Assembly: GCF_003667445.1 (NCBI RefSeq)
Contig: NZ_RCTF01000002.1
Location: 248,001 to 312,000, forward strand
Reading direction: 5' to 3'
DNA: 64,000 nucleotides
DNA from: Xanthobacter tagetidis
Lineage (GTDB): Bacteria > Pseudomonadota > Alphaproteobacteria > Rhizobiales > Xanthobacteraceae
In this document: one piece after another, positions 34,052-43,119 of the stretch
How positions within the stretch are numbered: the stretch's first letter is position 1
Layout: the number at the start of each line of letters is the position of its first letter
Translations under genes and position numbers: made by a program
The notes under the pieces: generated by a model
The model's input: only the letters and a program-made list of their open reading frames with translations
What the model was told of the DNA's origin: nothing
Database searches by the model: none

Positions 34052-36841
34052 ATGCTCGAGAAGATCTTCGATCCCGCCTCCGTGGAGGCGCGCATCGCCA
34101 AGGCCTGGGAGGACGAGGGCGCGTTCCGCTGCGGCCGGCCGGATCGCAAGGACAAGCCCGGCTTCTCCATCGTCATCCCGCCGCCCAACGTCACCGGCTC
34201 GCTGCACATGGGCCACGCGCTCAACAACACGCTGCAGGACGTGCTGGCGCGCTTCGAGCGCATGCGCGGCAAGGACGTGCTGTGGCAGCCGGGCACCGAC
34301 CATGCGGGCATCGCCACGCAGATGGTGGTGGAGCGCCAGCTCATGGCCCAGCAGCTCCCCGGCCGGCGCGACATGGGCCGCGCCGCCTTCATCGAGAAGG
34401 TGTGGGCCTGGAAGGCGGAGTCGGGCGGCACCATCGTCGGCCAATTGAAGCGCCTCGGCGCCTCGTGCGACTGGTCGCGCGAGCGCTTCACCATGGACGA
34501 GGGGCTCTCCCGCGCGGTCCTCAAGGTGTTCGTGCAGCTCTATCGCGAGGGGCTGATCTACAAGGACAAGCGCCTGGTCAACTGGGACCCCAAGCTGGTC
34601 ACTGCCATCTCGGACCTGGAGGTCCAGCAGGTGGAGACCAAGGGCCACCTCTGGTACCTGCGCTATCCCGTGGAGGGCGAGAAGGATACCTTCGTGGTGG
34701 TGGCCACCACCCGCCCGGAGACCATGCTCGGCGACACGGCAGTCGCGGTGCACACCAATGACGAGCGCTATGACGGCCTCGTGGGCAAGAACGTGGTACT
34801 GCCGCTCACCGGCCGCCGCATCCCGATCGTGCGCGACGACTATTCCGACCCCGAGAAGGGCTCCGGCGCGGTGAAGATCACCCCGGCGCACGACTTCAAC
34901 GACTTCGAGGTCGGCCGCCGGCACGATCTGCCGATGATCAACGTGCTCGACGCCGAGGCGCGGATCGACGTACAGGGCATCCTCGACGACTATGCCGAGC
35001 GCCCCGAGGCCTATGTGGATGCGCCCGACGCGGCCGGCGTGCTCTCGCACCTGAAGGGCATGGACCGCTTCGCCGCGCGCAAGCACATCGTCGATCTGCT
35101 CACCTCGCTGGAGCTGGTGGAGAAGATCGAGCCCCACCCCCACATGGTGCCGCACGGCGACCGCTCGGGCGTGGTCATCGAGCCCTGGCTCACCGACCAG
35201 TGGTATGTGGATGCCAAGACGCTGGCCCAGCCGGCGCTCGCCGCGGTGCGCGACGGGCGCACGAAGTTCGTGCCGAAGAACTGGGAGAAGACCTATTTCG
35301 AGTGGCTGGAGAACATCCAGCCCTGGTGCATCTCGCGCCAATTGTGGTGGGGCCACCAGATTCCCGCCTGGTACGACCCGTTCGGCAATGTGTTCGTGGC
35401 CGAGGACGAGGACGAGGCGTTCGAGCAGGCCATCGCCCACAATGTCGGCAATGAGAGCCTCTCGCCCGAGGACGCGGAGGTGCTGATCCAGGACGCCGAC
35501 CGGCGCGCCCAGTTCCTCACCCGCGACGAGGACGTGCTCGATACCTGGTTCTCGTCCGCTTTGTGGCCGTTCTCCACCATGGGCTGGCCGGACGAGACCG
35601 CCGAGCTGAAGAAGTTCTACCCCACCTCGGTCCTGGTGACGGGCTTCGACATCATCTTCTTCTGGGTCGCCCGGATGATGATGATGGGGATGCACTTCAT
35701 GGACGACGAGGTGCCGTTCAAGGACGTCTACATCCACGCCCTCGTCCGCGACGAGAAGGGCGCCAAGATGTCGAAGTCCAAGGGCAACGTCATCGACCCG
35801 CTGGACCTCGTGGACCAGTACGGTGCCGACGCGCTGCGCTTCACGCTCGCCGCCATGGCCGCGCAGGGCCGCGACATCAAGCTCGCCACCTCGCGCGTCG
35901 AGGGCTACCGCAACTTCGCGACCAAGCTCTGGAACGCGGTGCGCTTCGCCGAGATGAACGGCTGCGTGCGCAAGGCCGGCTTCGATCCGGCGAAGGTGGA
36001 AGGCTCGCTCAACCGCTGGATCATCGGCGAGGCGGCGCGGGCCACGCGCGAGGTGTCGGACGCGATCCTCGCCTACCGCTTCAACGAGGCGGCGGGCGCG
36101 GTCTACCGCTTCATCTGGAACGTGGTGTGCGACTGGCACCTGGAGCTGGCGAAGCCGGTGCTCTCCGGCCCCGACAGCCCCGCCAGGGAGGAGACGCGCG
36201 CCACGACCGCCTATGTGCTCGACGTCGCGATGGCGCTCCTGCACCCGTTCATGCCGTTCCTCACCGAGGAATTGTGGGCCGAGACCGGCAGGGCCGGCCC
36301 GCCCCGCGCCGGCCTACTGGCGCTTGCGCCGTGGCCGGACCTCGCCGGCCTCGATGCGCCGGATGCCGAGGCGGAAGTGGGTTGGGTGGTGGACCTCGTC
36401 ACCGAGATCCGCTCGGTGCGCGCCGAGATGAACGTGCCGGCCGGCGCCCAAATCCCGCTGGTGCTGGTGAGCCCCGGCGCCTCCACCGAGATCCGCGCCG
36501 CCGAGTGGGGCGAGTCCATCCGCCGCCTCGCCCGCCTTTCCGACATCGCGCTGGCGGATGCCGTGCCGGCGGAATCGGTGCAGATGGTGGTGCGCGGCGA
36601 GGTGGTGGCGCTGCCGCTCGCCGGCGTGGTCGACCTCTCCGCCGAGCTTGCGCGCCTGCGCAAGGAGGAGGCGCGCCTCGACCAGGAGGTCGCCCGCATC
36701 GACGGCAAGCTCGCCAACGAAAGCTTCGTCGCCCGCGCGCCGGAAGAGGTGGTGGAGGCCGAGCGCGAGAAGCGCGGGGAATATCTCAGCCGCAAGGAGA
36801 AGGTCCGCGCGGCCATCGCCCAGCTCTCGGGCGCCGCCTGA
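34052..36841 (+). CDS. valS: Valyl-tRNA synthetase
   Basis: A 929-residue class I aminoacyl-tRNA synthetase that charges tRNA-Val. The HIGH motif appears in PPNVTGSLHMGHALNN at about residues 44-59 and KMSKS in GAKMSKSKGNVIDPLDLVDQ at about 570-589. The CP1 editing domain lies between (VATTRPETMLGDTAVAVHTN, GSGAVKITPAHDFNDFEVG). The anticodon-binding domain and the C-terminal coiled-coil arm (RLRKEEARLDQEVARIDGKL) are complete. The ATG at 34052 is preceded by CCGGAG. Length and motifs are normal. Confidence 0.97.
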   Translation: MLEKIFDPASVEARIAKAWEDEGAFRCGRPDRKDKPGFSIVIPPPNVTGSLHMGHALNNTLQDVLARFERMRGKDVLWQPGTDHAGIATQMVVERQLMAQQLPGRRDMGRAAFIEKVWAWKAESGGTIVGQLKRLGASCDWSRERFTMDEGLSRAVLKVFVQLYREGLIYKDKRLVNWDPKLVTAISDLEVQQVETKGHLWYLRYPVEGEKDTFVVVATTRPETMLGDTAVAVHTNDERYDGLVGKNVVLPLTGRRIPIVRDDYSDPEKGSGAVKITPAHDFNDFEVGRRHDLPMINVLDAEARIDVQGILDDYAERPEAYVDAPDAAGVLSHLKGMDRFAARKHIVDLLTSLELVEKIEPHPHMVPHGDRSGVVIEPWLTDQWYVDAKTLAQPALAAVRDGRTKFVPKNWEKTYFEWLENIQPWCISRQLWWGHQIPAWYDPFGNVFVAEDEDEAFEQAIAHNVGNESLSPEDAEVLIQDADRRAQFLTRDEDVLDTWFSSALWPFSTMGWPDETAELKKFYPTSVLVTGFDIIFFWVARMMMMGMHFMDDEVPFKDVYIHALVRDEKGAKMSKSKGNVIDPLDLVDQYGADALRFTLAAMAAQGRDIKLATSRVEGYRNFATKLWNAVRFAEMNGCVRKAGFDPAKVEGSLNRWIIGEAARATREVSDAILAYRFNEAAGAVYRFIWNVVCDWHLELAKPVLSGPDSPAREETRATTAYVLDVAMALLHPFMPFLTEELWAETGRAGPPRAGLLALAPWPDLAGLDAPDAEAEVGWVVDLVTEIRSVRAEMNVPAGAQIPLVLVSPGASTEIRAAEWGESIRRLARLSDIALADAVPAESVQMVVRGEVVALPLAGVVDLSAELARLRKEEARLDQEVARIDGKLANESFVARAPEEVVEAEREKRGEYLSRKEKVRAAIAQLSGAA

Positions 36842-37194
36842 GCCTCGGCGCGCCGGGGCTCCGGGCGCCCCGGGCTGACGCAGCGGCCGCCGTCACAAGT
36901 GTGTGACGGCAAAGCCACAGCCGGGCGCATTCGCGGCGCCCGCCGCCGCCGCTGGCCGGTGCGCCGCGAAGCCGCCACAAAACCCCATGAAACCAATCTG
37001 CAACACGCGGGCGGTGTGTGTATCCCGGATGTCTCCGGCCGCTGCGTTCATGGTGGGTCCGTATGGGCGGCGTTATCATCAAGGCGACAAGGCCCGGATT
37101 GGGGGCCGATCTGAGCGGGTTCCGCCGTGGGGCAGCCGCAGCGCGGCCTTTCCGCGGCCCCGATATTGCCGCCCGGCCGGGGCATGATCTGCCC
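36842..37194 (+). other. valS-exoR intergenic region with a perfect hairpin
   Basis: This 353-bp gap has no gene I can support. A perfect 9-bp inverted repeat with a 4-nt loop, GCCGTCACA-AGTG-TGTGACGGC, is at 36889-36910, 48 bp after the valS stop. It lacks a following T-run and could be a factor-dependent terminator or a protein-binding palindrome. The stretch CACAAAACCCCATGAAACCA and the following ~150 bp probably include the exoR promoter. Confidence 0.5.
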
Positions 37195-38109
37195 ATGATG
37201 TCGGTTGATCGTTCTTCCCAGCGCAAGCGGGTGTCCCGCTCCGTGACGCGCACGCTGCGCGTCGGCGTTGCGGCGTGCGCCGTGGCCTTCCTGGCGCAGG
37301 CGCCGGTCGCCGCCTTCGACGGCACCCCCGACAACAACCCGTCCGCCCCGGTCGCGACCCGCCCGCTCACGCCCCCCGCCGACGTGCCGCTCGCGCCGCC
37401 CATGCGGCCGGTGGACGAGGCGTTCCGCTCCGGCGCCCGCGCGCTCGCCTCCGGCCAGACCGCCAAGGGGCTCGACGCGCTCGGCTATGCCGCCGCCCAG
37501 GGCCATCCGATGGCCCAGTGGAAGCTGGCGCGCATGTATGCCGATGGCGACGGCGTGAAGCGCGACGACGCCAAGGCGTTCCAGTACTACAGCACGATCG
37601 CCAACACCCATGCCGAGGACTATCCCGGCACCGCGCAGTCGCGCTTCGTCGCCAATGCGTTCGTGGCGCTCGGCTCCTATTACCTCGTCGGCATTCCGTC
37701 CGCCGGGGTGAAGCGCGACCCCTCCCGCGCCAAGGACATGTTCTCCTACGCGGCGTCCTATTTCGGCGACGCGGATGCCCAGTTCCTGCTCGGCAAGATG
37801 TATCTCGACGGCGTCGGCACCCAGCGCGATGCGCGCAATGCCGGCCGCTGGCTGAGCCTTGCCTCGCAGAAGGGCCAGTACAAGGCGCAGGCGCTGCTCG
37901 GCGAACTGCTGTTCAAGGGCGACGAGGGCGTGCCGCGCCAGAGCGCGCGTGGCCTCATGTGGCTCACCATCGCCCGCGAGGCCGCCGCCCGCCCGGACGA
38001 CAAGTGGGTGGTCGACCTCCACGAGGCGGCCTTCGCCGAGGCCAGCGCCGACGAGCGCGCCCAGGCGCTGACCTATCTGGAGAACTGGCTCTCCCGCCAG
38101 CGCCGGTGA
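37195..38109 (+). CDS. exoR: ExoR-like periplasmic Sel1-repeat regulator
   Basis: A 304-residue exported protein with Sel1/TPR-like repeats. After a signal segment (VGVAACAVAFLAQAPVAAFD) come VDEAFRSGARALASGQTAKG, LGYAAAQGHPMAQWKLARMY, ADGDGVKRDDAKAFQYYSTI, NAFVALGSYYLVGIP, ASYFGDADAQFLLGKMYLDG and QALLGELLFKGDEG. Order and spacing follow ExoR of Sinorhizobium, including the YY-GIP block. ExoR is the periplasmic inhibitor of the ExoS-ChvI two-component system that controls exopolysaccharide, motility and acid response. It is slightly longer than the ~268 residues of rhizobial ExoR. Two adjacent ATGs are possible starts. The assignment is by remembered pattern, not alignment. Confidence 0.78.
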   Translation: MMSVDRSSQRKRVSRSVTRTLRVGVAACAVAFLAQAPVAAFDGTPDNNPSAPVATRPLTPPADVPLAPPMRPVDEAFRSGARALASGQTAKGLDALGYAAAQGHPMAQWKLARMYADGDGVKRDDAKAFQYYSTIANTHAEDYPGTAQSRFVANAFVALGSYYLVGIPSAGVKRDPSRAKDMFSYAASYFGDADAQFLLGKMYLDGVGTQRDARNAGRWLSLASQKGQYKAQALLGELLFKGDEGVPRQSARGLMWLTIAREAAARPDDKWVVDLHEAAFAEASADERAQALTYLENWLSRQRR

Positions 38110-38221
38110 GTTGCCGCGGGTCGCGCCAGGCAGTCGGCCCCCTCTCGTTCCTGCCAGACTCGCGATTTTTAAGCTCCGGTGGGGCCTGCCGCCCTTTCGG
38201 CTGGAGCGGACGCGTCTGCGA

Positions 38222-38256
38222 GGCCCCCACTCCCCGTTGGGGAGAGGGAGTGTGTC
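38222..38256. repeat. Short palindromic repeat after exoR
   Basis: GGCCCCCACTCCCCGTTGGG then GAGAGGGAGTGTGTCGG contains the stem CTCCCC-GTT-GGGGAG and belongs to the dispersed palindromic families. It sits between the convergent exoR and ComA-like genes. Confidence 0.55.
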
Positions 38257-38290
38257 GGAGCGCGGACCGAGGTCCCCGCAGCCCTCAGGC

Positions 38291-39085
38291 TCACCAGTGC
38301 GAGGGCGGGCCGGCGACGCCCAGGCCTTGGCGCGAGGCCTCGAAATCCAGGACCGTGTCCGGGGCGACGTTGGCGACGTTCACGTCCGGCCCGAAGCTCC
38401 TCACCAGCAGCTTCTTCAGCGCCTCGATATCGCAGGTCCGCACGTCCGGTATCCACGGGCCGGGCAGCTCGATCATGAGCCGGTCGGGGGCGATGCCGGC
38501 TGTGAGCGCGGCCAGCATGGCCGCGTCGGCACCGCCGTTCTCCACCAGCTCCGCCGCCTCCACCAGCACCAGGTCCGCGCCGGCGGCGAGGCACACGGCG
38601 GACTGGGCGATCATCTCCTGAGCCGTCGTGCGCCGGTCCTTGGCGCCCACTTCCGCGAACACCGACAGGCCGGCCGCGCGCGCCGCGCCGATCTGGGCCG
38701 CGCGCTGATCCTCGGTCAGGGGCACCACGTTGTCGGAGATCTCGATGGTGGAGAAGCCGATGCGCAGCGCCTCCGCATAGAAGCGCGGCAGCGCCGCCGC
38801 CCCGAGCGTCGCGAAGACATATTCGTGGAACTGGCCGCCGATGAAGGGGCGGATGTCGGCGGCGCGGTAGAGCGCCAGCTTCTCCTTGAGGTAGCCCTCG
38901 TCATAGAGCCGGGCGGTGCCGGTCTTGATCTTCACGAGGTCCACATAGGCGCCGGCCGTGCCCACCACGTCGGCGGCGGCGTTCAGCCCGAGCCCCTGGT
39001 CGATCATCATGGTGAGGCCGGTGCGGCGCGGCTTCTCAAGGCTGCGGCCCGTGGCGGCGGGTACGAAGGCGAAGGGGTGGGCCAT
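38291..39085 (-). CDS. Phosphosulfolactate synthase-like protein (ComA family)
   Basis: A 264-residue TIM-barrel protein of the PF02679 family. The known members join sulfite and phosphoenolpyruvate to give phosphosulfolactate. Conserved blocks are EKPRRTGLTMMIDQGLGLNA, AYVDLVKIKTGTARLY (residues 47-61), FSTIEISDNVVPL (111-123), VFAEVGAKD (142-150) and ADLVLVEAAELVENGG. The usual K-F-G-x-GT segment reads KIKTGT, so chemistry may differ from coenzyme M-type synthases. It is the last gene of the operon starting at 46274, its ATG overlapping the DUF3604 stop by one base. Running the reaction in reverse, to release sulfite, is one possible role; that is inference. Confidence 0.75.
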   Translation of the reverse strand: MAHPFAFVPAATGRSLEKPRRTGLTMMIDQGLGLNAAADVVGTAGAYVDLVKIKTGTARLYDEGYLKEKLALYRAADIRPFIGGQFHEYVFATLGAAALPRFYAEALRIGFSTIEISDNVVPLTEDQRAAQIGAARAAGLSVFAEVGAKDRRTTAQEMIAQSAVCLAAGADLVLVEAAELVENGGADAAMLAALTAGIAPDRLMIELPGPWIPDVRTCDIEALKKLLVRSFGPDVNVANVAPDTVLDFEASRQGLGVAGPPSHW

Positions 39086-41391
39086 CACATGCCCTCCGGG
39101 ATCAGGTAGATCGGGCTCGACCAGGCGCGGTGTCCGTCCTCCAGGGTCACGGCCACCAGCAGCCGCCGCTCGGCCGCGCTCACCTCGATCTCGCGCGCGA
39201 CATCGAGGCTGAAGGCGGTGCCCTCGTCGGCGAGCCGCCACGCCGAGAGCTTGCGGTCAAGCTTGCCGCAATCGATCTCCATCGGCGCCGCGCCGATGTC
39301 GGCGATGGCGCACTGGAGCCGGCCGACCGGCGTCTCCACCGCGATCTCGCCCGCCTCGGCGTCGGCGAGGGTCAGTTCCACGCCGGCGAAGTTGCCGGTG
39401 GTCACCGATTTCCAGGTGACGGCGTCTCCGTCCAGCTTCGCGGGCTTGTCCGGGTTGAAGAAGTTGATCTCCTTCATGGCGAGGATGCGGTTGCCGGAGA
39501 CCGTGAGGCCCCCGTCCCACACCACCTGCCGGAAGCGGCCGCGATATTCCGCGCCCGACCAGGCGACCACGATGCGCCGGCCCTTCGGCGCCGCGGCGGC
39601 GGGGCGGATGGTCTCGATCACGGCGGTGCCGTCGCGCAGCTCCAAAGCGGCGATGGGGCTCTGGGCCGTCACCGAGACGGCGAGCGCGACCTTGCCTGCG
39701 GGCGTGCGCACGATGTCGCCCATGATCGCCTGCGCCGCCGCCCGTCCGGTGGCGCCGGGCAAAGACGGGTCGTCGCGGAACGCGTTGGCGCCCTCCGGCA
39801 GCGCCGCCTTGACCTCCAGGTCCAGGCGGCAGCCGGTGGTGCCGTAATGGTGGCGCGCGCGCATGGCGTCGAACAGGCTCGCCCGGTCGAAGCGCTCGGT
39901 GAGGAAGCAGGTGAGCCCGCCCAGCGCGCCGAACATGGAGGCGCCTGGAGGCTCGGCACCGGGCCGGCCCTTGTGGCCGTCTGAATTGCACACCACGCCC
40001 ACCCGGTAGCCGAGGCCGAAGGCGTCCGCCAGCAGCCACTCGAAGGTGCCCCAGCTGGAATGCACCTCCACCGCCCGCTCCAGATCGGCGTCGTGGGCGA
40101 ACGCGATGTCCGCATAGCGCCCGCCGCAATGGGCCCAGCAGATCACGTCATCGCCGGAGGTGGCGAGCGCGGCGAACAGGTCGCGCGCGTCCACGCAATC
40201 GGTGGCCTCGTCCGAGCGGTCGGGCACGAGCGCGTGGGAGGAGCGGCGGATGGTGCCGGCCTCGGTGCCGAAGAACACGTTGCGGTCGCCGCCGAGCCCG
40301 GTGTTGCCGGACCATTCGTAGCCGGGCACGGTGATGAAGCGGCCGGGCGCGTTGAAGTCCGCCATCAGGCCGTTCAGCTCGGCCCAGAATTCGCCGGTGA
40401 TCTGGAAGTCGTTGCCCTGGTGGCCGACCGCGTCGATGAAGGCGATGTCGCGGGCAAAGCGCATGTAGTCGTGGGCGGAGGAGGAGCCGATTGTCTCCCC
40501 GCTCTGGGCGTGCAGGTCGCCCCACAGGCGCACCAGCCCGTCCGAAGGCGCCACCACCAGCGGGTTGGAGCCGGCGAGGAGTGTGCCGTCCGTGTCGAAC
40601 ACGTCGATGCGCACCGTGCCTTCGGCCTCCGCCTTCAGTCTGTCGATCCGCAGGGAGGACGCGCCCGGCACGAAGGTCGCCGTCTGCGGCAGGCCGGCGA
40701 GCGAACCGGTTGCCGCAAGGCGCACGGTGCGCCCGCTGACATCGGCGGGATTGCCCCAGCGGTCTTCCGCGCGGATGCCGAGCCAGGCCTCTTCGCCCGG
40801 CGTGCGGCGGGTGGGCATCACCGCGGTGAAGGAGGTCGCCGGCCCCGCGACGATGGCGAAGGTCGGCTGGTCCGGAACCCGCACATAGTGGCCGCAGGCG
40901 ATGGGGTCCACCAGCACCTGGAACTCGTGGAACGGGTCGGCGAAGGTCTGGAGCCGGTGCCCCGGCGAGCCGCCGCGCGGGTCGCCGAAGCGCACCGTGA
41001 TGGTCTCGCCCTCCTTCAGATAGCCCTTCACCACGCGGATCACGAGCGTGCGGTCGAATGGGCGGACGTTCAGCTTGTAGTCGAAGCGGGCGTCGAGCAC
41101 CGCGCCGTTGGACGCCTCGACGCTCACGAAGTTCGCCGCCTTCGGGTCGTCGAATTGGGGCTGGCCCTGGTCGGTGGCGAAGCGGAAGCACACGCGCACC
41201 GTGCCGGTGTCGTCGATGCCGTAGCGCCCGGCCGTGTAGGTCAGCGTGATGTGCTGCATCGAGCCGGCCGGGAACGGCCCGCGCGGGGTAATGTCCACGC
41301 TGCCCGCCAGTTCGGGGGCGATGGAGGGCGGCTGCGGCACCCAGTTCGGGCGCGCCCGCACGGGACCGGTGGAGGAGGGAACGGCATTCAT
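39085..41391 (-). CDS. DUF3604 protein (PHP-like metal-dependent hydrolase)
   Basis: A 768-residue protein with no signal peptide. Residues ~30-285 are beta-rich (HITLTYTAGRYGIDDTGTVR, TVRFGDPRGGSPGHRLQTFA). From residue 291 a metal-dependent hydrolase region begins: GDLHAQSGETIG, FIDAVGHQGND, VPGYEWSGNTGLGGDRNVFF, ICWAHCGGRYADIAF and VCNSDGHKGRPG (468-479). The Asp/His-rich motifs fit a PHP-type phosphoesterase site. The remaining ~280 residues are again beta-rich. The substrate is unknown in this family. It overlaps the permease gene by 4 nt and the ComA-like gene by 1 nt, so the three are translationally coupled. Confidence 0.8.
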   Translation of the reverse strand: MNAVPSSTGPVRARPNWVPQPPSIAPELAGSVDITPRGPFPAGSMQHITLTYTAGRYGIDDTGTVRVCFRFATDQGQPQFDDPKAANFVSVEASNGAVLDARFDYKLNVRPFDRTLVIRVVKGYLKEGETITVRFGDPRGGSPGHRLQTFADPFHEFQVLVDPIACGHYVRVPDQPTFAIVAGPATSFTAVMPTRRTPGEEAWLGIRAEDRWGNPADVSGRTVRLAATGSLAGLPQTATFVPGASSLRIDRLKAEAEGTVRIDVFDTDGTLLAGSNPLVVAPSDGLVRLWGDLHAQSGETIGSSSAHDYMRFARDIAFIDAVGHQGNDFQITGEFWAELNGLMADFNAPGRFITVPGYEWSGNTGLGGDRNVFFGTEAGTIRRSSHALVPDRSDEATDCVDARDLFAALATSGDDVICWAHCGGRYADIAFAHDADLERAVEVHSSWGTFEWLLADAFGLGYRVGVVCNSDGHKGRPGAEPPGASMFGALGGLTCFLTERFDRASLFDAMRARHHYGTTGCRLDLEVKAALPEGANAFRDDPSLPGATGRAAAQAIMGDIVRTPAGKVALAVSVTAQSPIAALELRDGTAVIETIRPAAAAPKGRRIVVAWSGAEYRGRFRQVVWDGGLTVSGNRILAMKEINFFNPDKPAKLDGDAVTWKSVTTGNFAGVELTLADAEAGEIAVETPVGRLQCAIADIGAAPMEIDCGKLDRKLSAWRLADEGTAFSLDVAREIEVSAAERRLLVAVTLEDGHRAWSSPIYLIPEGM

Positions 41392-42281
41392 CGCTGCATG
41401 CCCCACTTTCTGAGGGTGTGGGTTTCCAGGGTGCGGAAGACGAGGCTCTCGATGGCCAGGCCGATCAGGATGACGGTGAGCAGGCCGGCGAAGACGTAAG
41501 GCGTCTCCAGCGCGACGCGGTTCTCGAAGATGAACCAGCCGAGCCCGCCCGATCGCGAGGAGGCGCCGAACACCAGCTCCGCCGCGATCAAAGTGCGCCA
41601 GGCGAAGGCCCAGCCGATCTTCAGCCCGGAGACGATGGCCGGCAGCGCCGCCGGCACCAGGATGCCGAAGATGTAGCGCAGGCCCTTCAGGCCGAAGGTC
41701 TGCCCGGCCATGCGCATGGTCTCGCTGACCGACTGGAATCCGGAATGGGTGTTGAGCGCCACCGCCCACAGCACCGAATGGACGATCACGAACACGATCG
41801 ACCCCATGCCGAGCCCGAACCACAAGAGCGCCAGCGGCAGGAGCGCGATGGCGGGCAGGGGGTTGAACATGGCAGTCAGGGTGGAGAGCAGGTCGTTGCC
41901 CACCTGCGTGGTGGCGGAGACCGAGACCAGCGCCGCCGCCAGCACCACGCCGATGGCGTAGCCGATGAGCAGAATCTCCAGCGAGAACAGGGTGCGCTCC
42001 AGCAGCGTGCCGTGGACGAAGGCATCCCACAGCGCCACCAAAGTCACCGAGAGCTTCGGCAGCATCAGCTCGTTGTCGAGGATGGTGGCATAGACCTGCC
42101 AGACGAGGCCCAGCACCACCAGGATCACCACCCGGCGGAACAGCGCATTCTGAAGCAGCCTCTCGCGCCAGGTGAGCTTCCTGGCGATGTCGCCGATGGC
42201 CTCGGCGGCCTCCACCTTGCGCTCATAGTCCGGCCGCGGCGGCGGATCGCCGGCGGGGAGGATGACGGATGCGTTGGTCAT
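41388..42281 (-). CDS. ABC transporter permease (SsuC/TauC-like)
   Basis: A 297-residue membrane protein with about six helices (RRVVILVVLGLVWQVYATIL, SLEILLIGYAIGVVLAAALV) after a cytoplasmic N-terminal stretch of about 45 residues. Typical permease blocks are FNPLPAIALLPLALLWFGLG, the EAA-like loop GFQSVSETMRMAGQTFGLKG, and RSGGLGWFIFENRVALETPY. It is of the sulfonate/nitrate/taurine class. The ATG overlaps the ATPase stop codon by one base. It works with the ATPase at 42281 and the receptor at 45252. Confidence 0.9.
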   Translation of the reverse strand: MTNASVILPAGDPPPRPDYERKVEAAEAIGDIARKLTWRERLLQNALFRRVVILVVLGLVWQVYATILDNELMLPKLSVTLVALWDAFVHGTLLERTLFSLEILLIGYAIGVVLAAALVSVSATTQVGNDLLSTLTAMFNPLPAIALLPLALLWFGLGMGSIVFVIVHSVLWAVALNTHSGFQSVSETMRMAGQTFGLKGLRYIFGILVPAALPAIVSGLKIGWAFAWRTLIAAELVFGASSRSGGLGWFIFENRVALETPYVFAGLLTVILIGLAIESLVFRTLETHTLRKWGMQR

Positions 42282-43111
42282 CAGTGGGCCTCCGCCGTGT
42301 GGCCGGGGCGCCCGGCGAACAGCATGTCCTCGATGCGGGCCTGAAGCTCGGCGAAGCGCGGCGTCGCCACGCTGTCGAAGCCGAGGCCGGTGGCATCAAG
42401 CTCGGCGCGCACCTGCCCCGGATGGGGCGAGAGCACGAGGATGCGCGTGCCGACGATCAGCGCCTCCTCGATGGAATGGGTGACGAACAGGATGGTGAAG
42501 CGCGTGTCCTCCCACAAACGCAGCAGCTCCGCCTGCATGGTGCGCCGGGTGAGCGCGTCGAGCGCGGCGAACGGCTCGTCCATCAGCAGCACCTCGGGCT
42601 CCATGGCCATGGCACGGGCGATGGCCACGCGCTGCTTCATGCCACCGGACAGCGTGTGGGGATGGGCATCGGCGAAGCGCGTCAGGCCGATCTTGTCGAG
42701 ATAGCCGCGCACGCGCTCCTCGATCTCGGCCCGGGGGAAGCGGGAATTGACGCGCATGGGGTAGGCGACGTTCTCGAACACGCTCTTCCAGGGCAGGAGC
42801 TGGTCAAACTCCTGGAACACCATCATCCGATCTGGCCCCGGCCCCTTGATGTCGCGGCCGTTGAGGCGGATGCGCCCCTCCACCGGCGGCAGGAAGCCCG
42901 CCACCGACTTCAATAGCGAGGACTTGCCGCAGCCGGACGGGCCGAGCAGCACGAAGCGGTCACCGGGATAGACCTTGAACGACACGCGCCAGGTGGCCGT
43001 GACCATGCGTTCGCGGGTCGTGTACTGGAGCGAGACGTCGTCGGCGGTCAGCACCGGCACTGCCGGGGAGGCGACGGCCGCCGCCGCCGGAGTGAGGGAG
43101 GGGGCCGTCAT
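42281..43111 (-). CDS. ABC transporter ATP-binding protein (SsuB/TauB-like)
   Basis: A 276-residue ATPase. Walker A is GPSGCGKSS, the Q-loop region MVFQEFDQLLPWKSVFENVA, the signature LSGGMKQRVAIARAM, Walker B VLLMDEPFAALDAL, and the switch His is in LFVTHSIEEALIVGTRI. A short N-terminal Ala/Pro-rich leader precedes the domain. It starts 8 nt after the metallophosphoesterase gene and overlaps the permease gene. Part of the unassigned importer/hydrolase operon. Confidence 0.93.
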   Translation of the reverse strand: MTAPSLTPAAAAVASPAVPVLTADDVSLQYTTRERMVTATWRVSFKVYPGDRFVLLGPSGCGKSSLLKSVAGFLPPVEGRIRLNGRDIKGPGPDRMMVFQEFDQLLPWKSVFENVAYPMRVNSRFPRAEIEERVRGYLDKIGLTRFADAHPHTLSGGMKQRVAIARAMAMEPEVLLMDEPFAALDALTRRTMQAELLRLWEDTRFTILFVTHSIEEALIVGTRILVLSPHPGQVRAELDATGLGFDSVATPRFAELQARIEDMLFAGRPGHTAEAH

Positions 43112-43119
43112 GGAGCCTC

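Noticed and set aside
33986..36244. 752-codon minus-strand frame opposite valS
   Set aside because: Shadow of valS codon structure.
39085..42030. Extended version of the DUF3604 protein reaching to 42030
   Set aside because: The extra N-terminal ~213 codons overlap the permease gene, which has clear membrane helices and motifs. MNAVPSST at 41391 overlaps the permease stop as expected for coupling.
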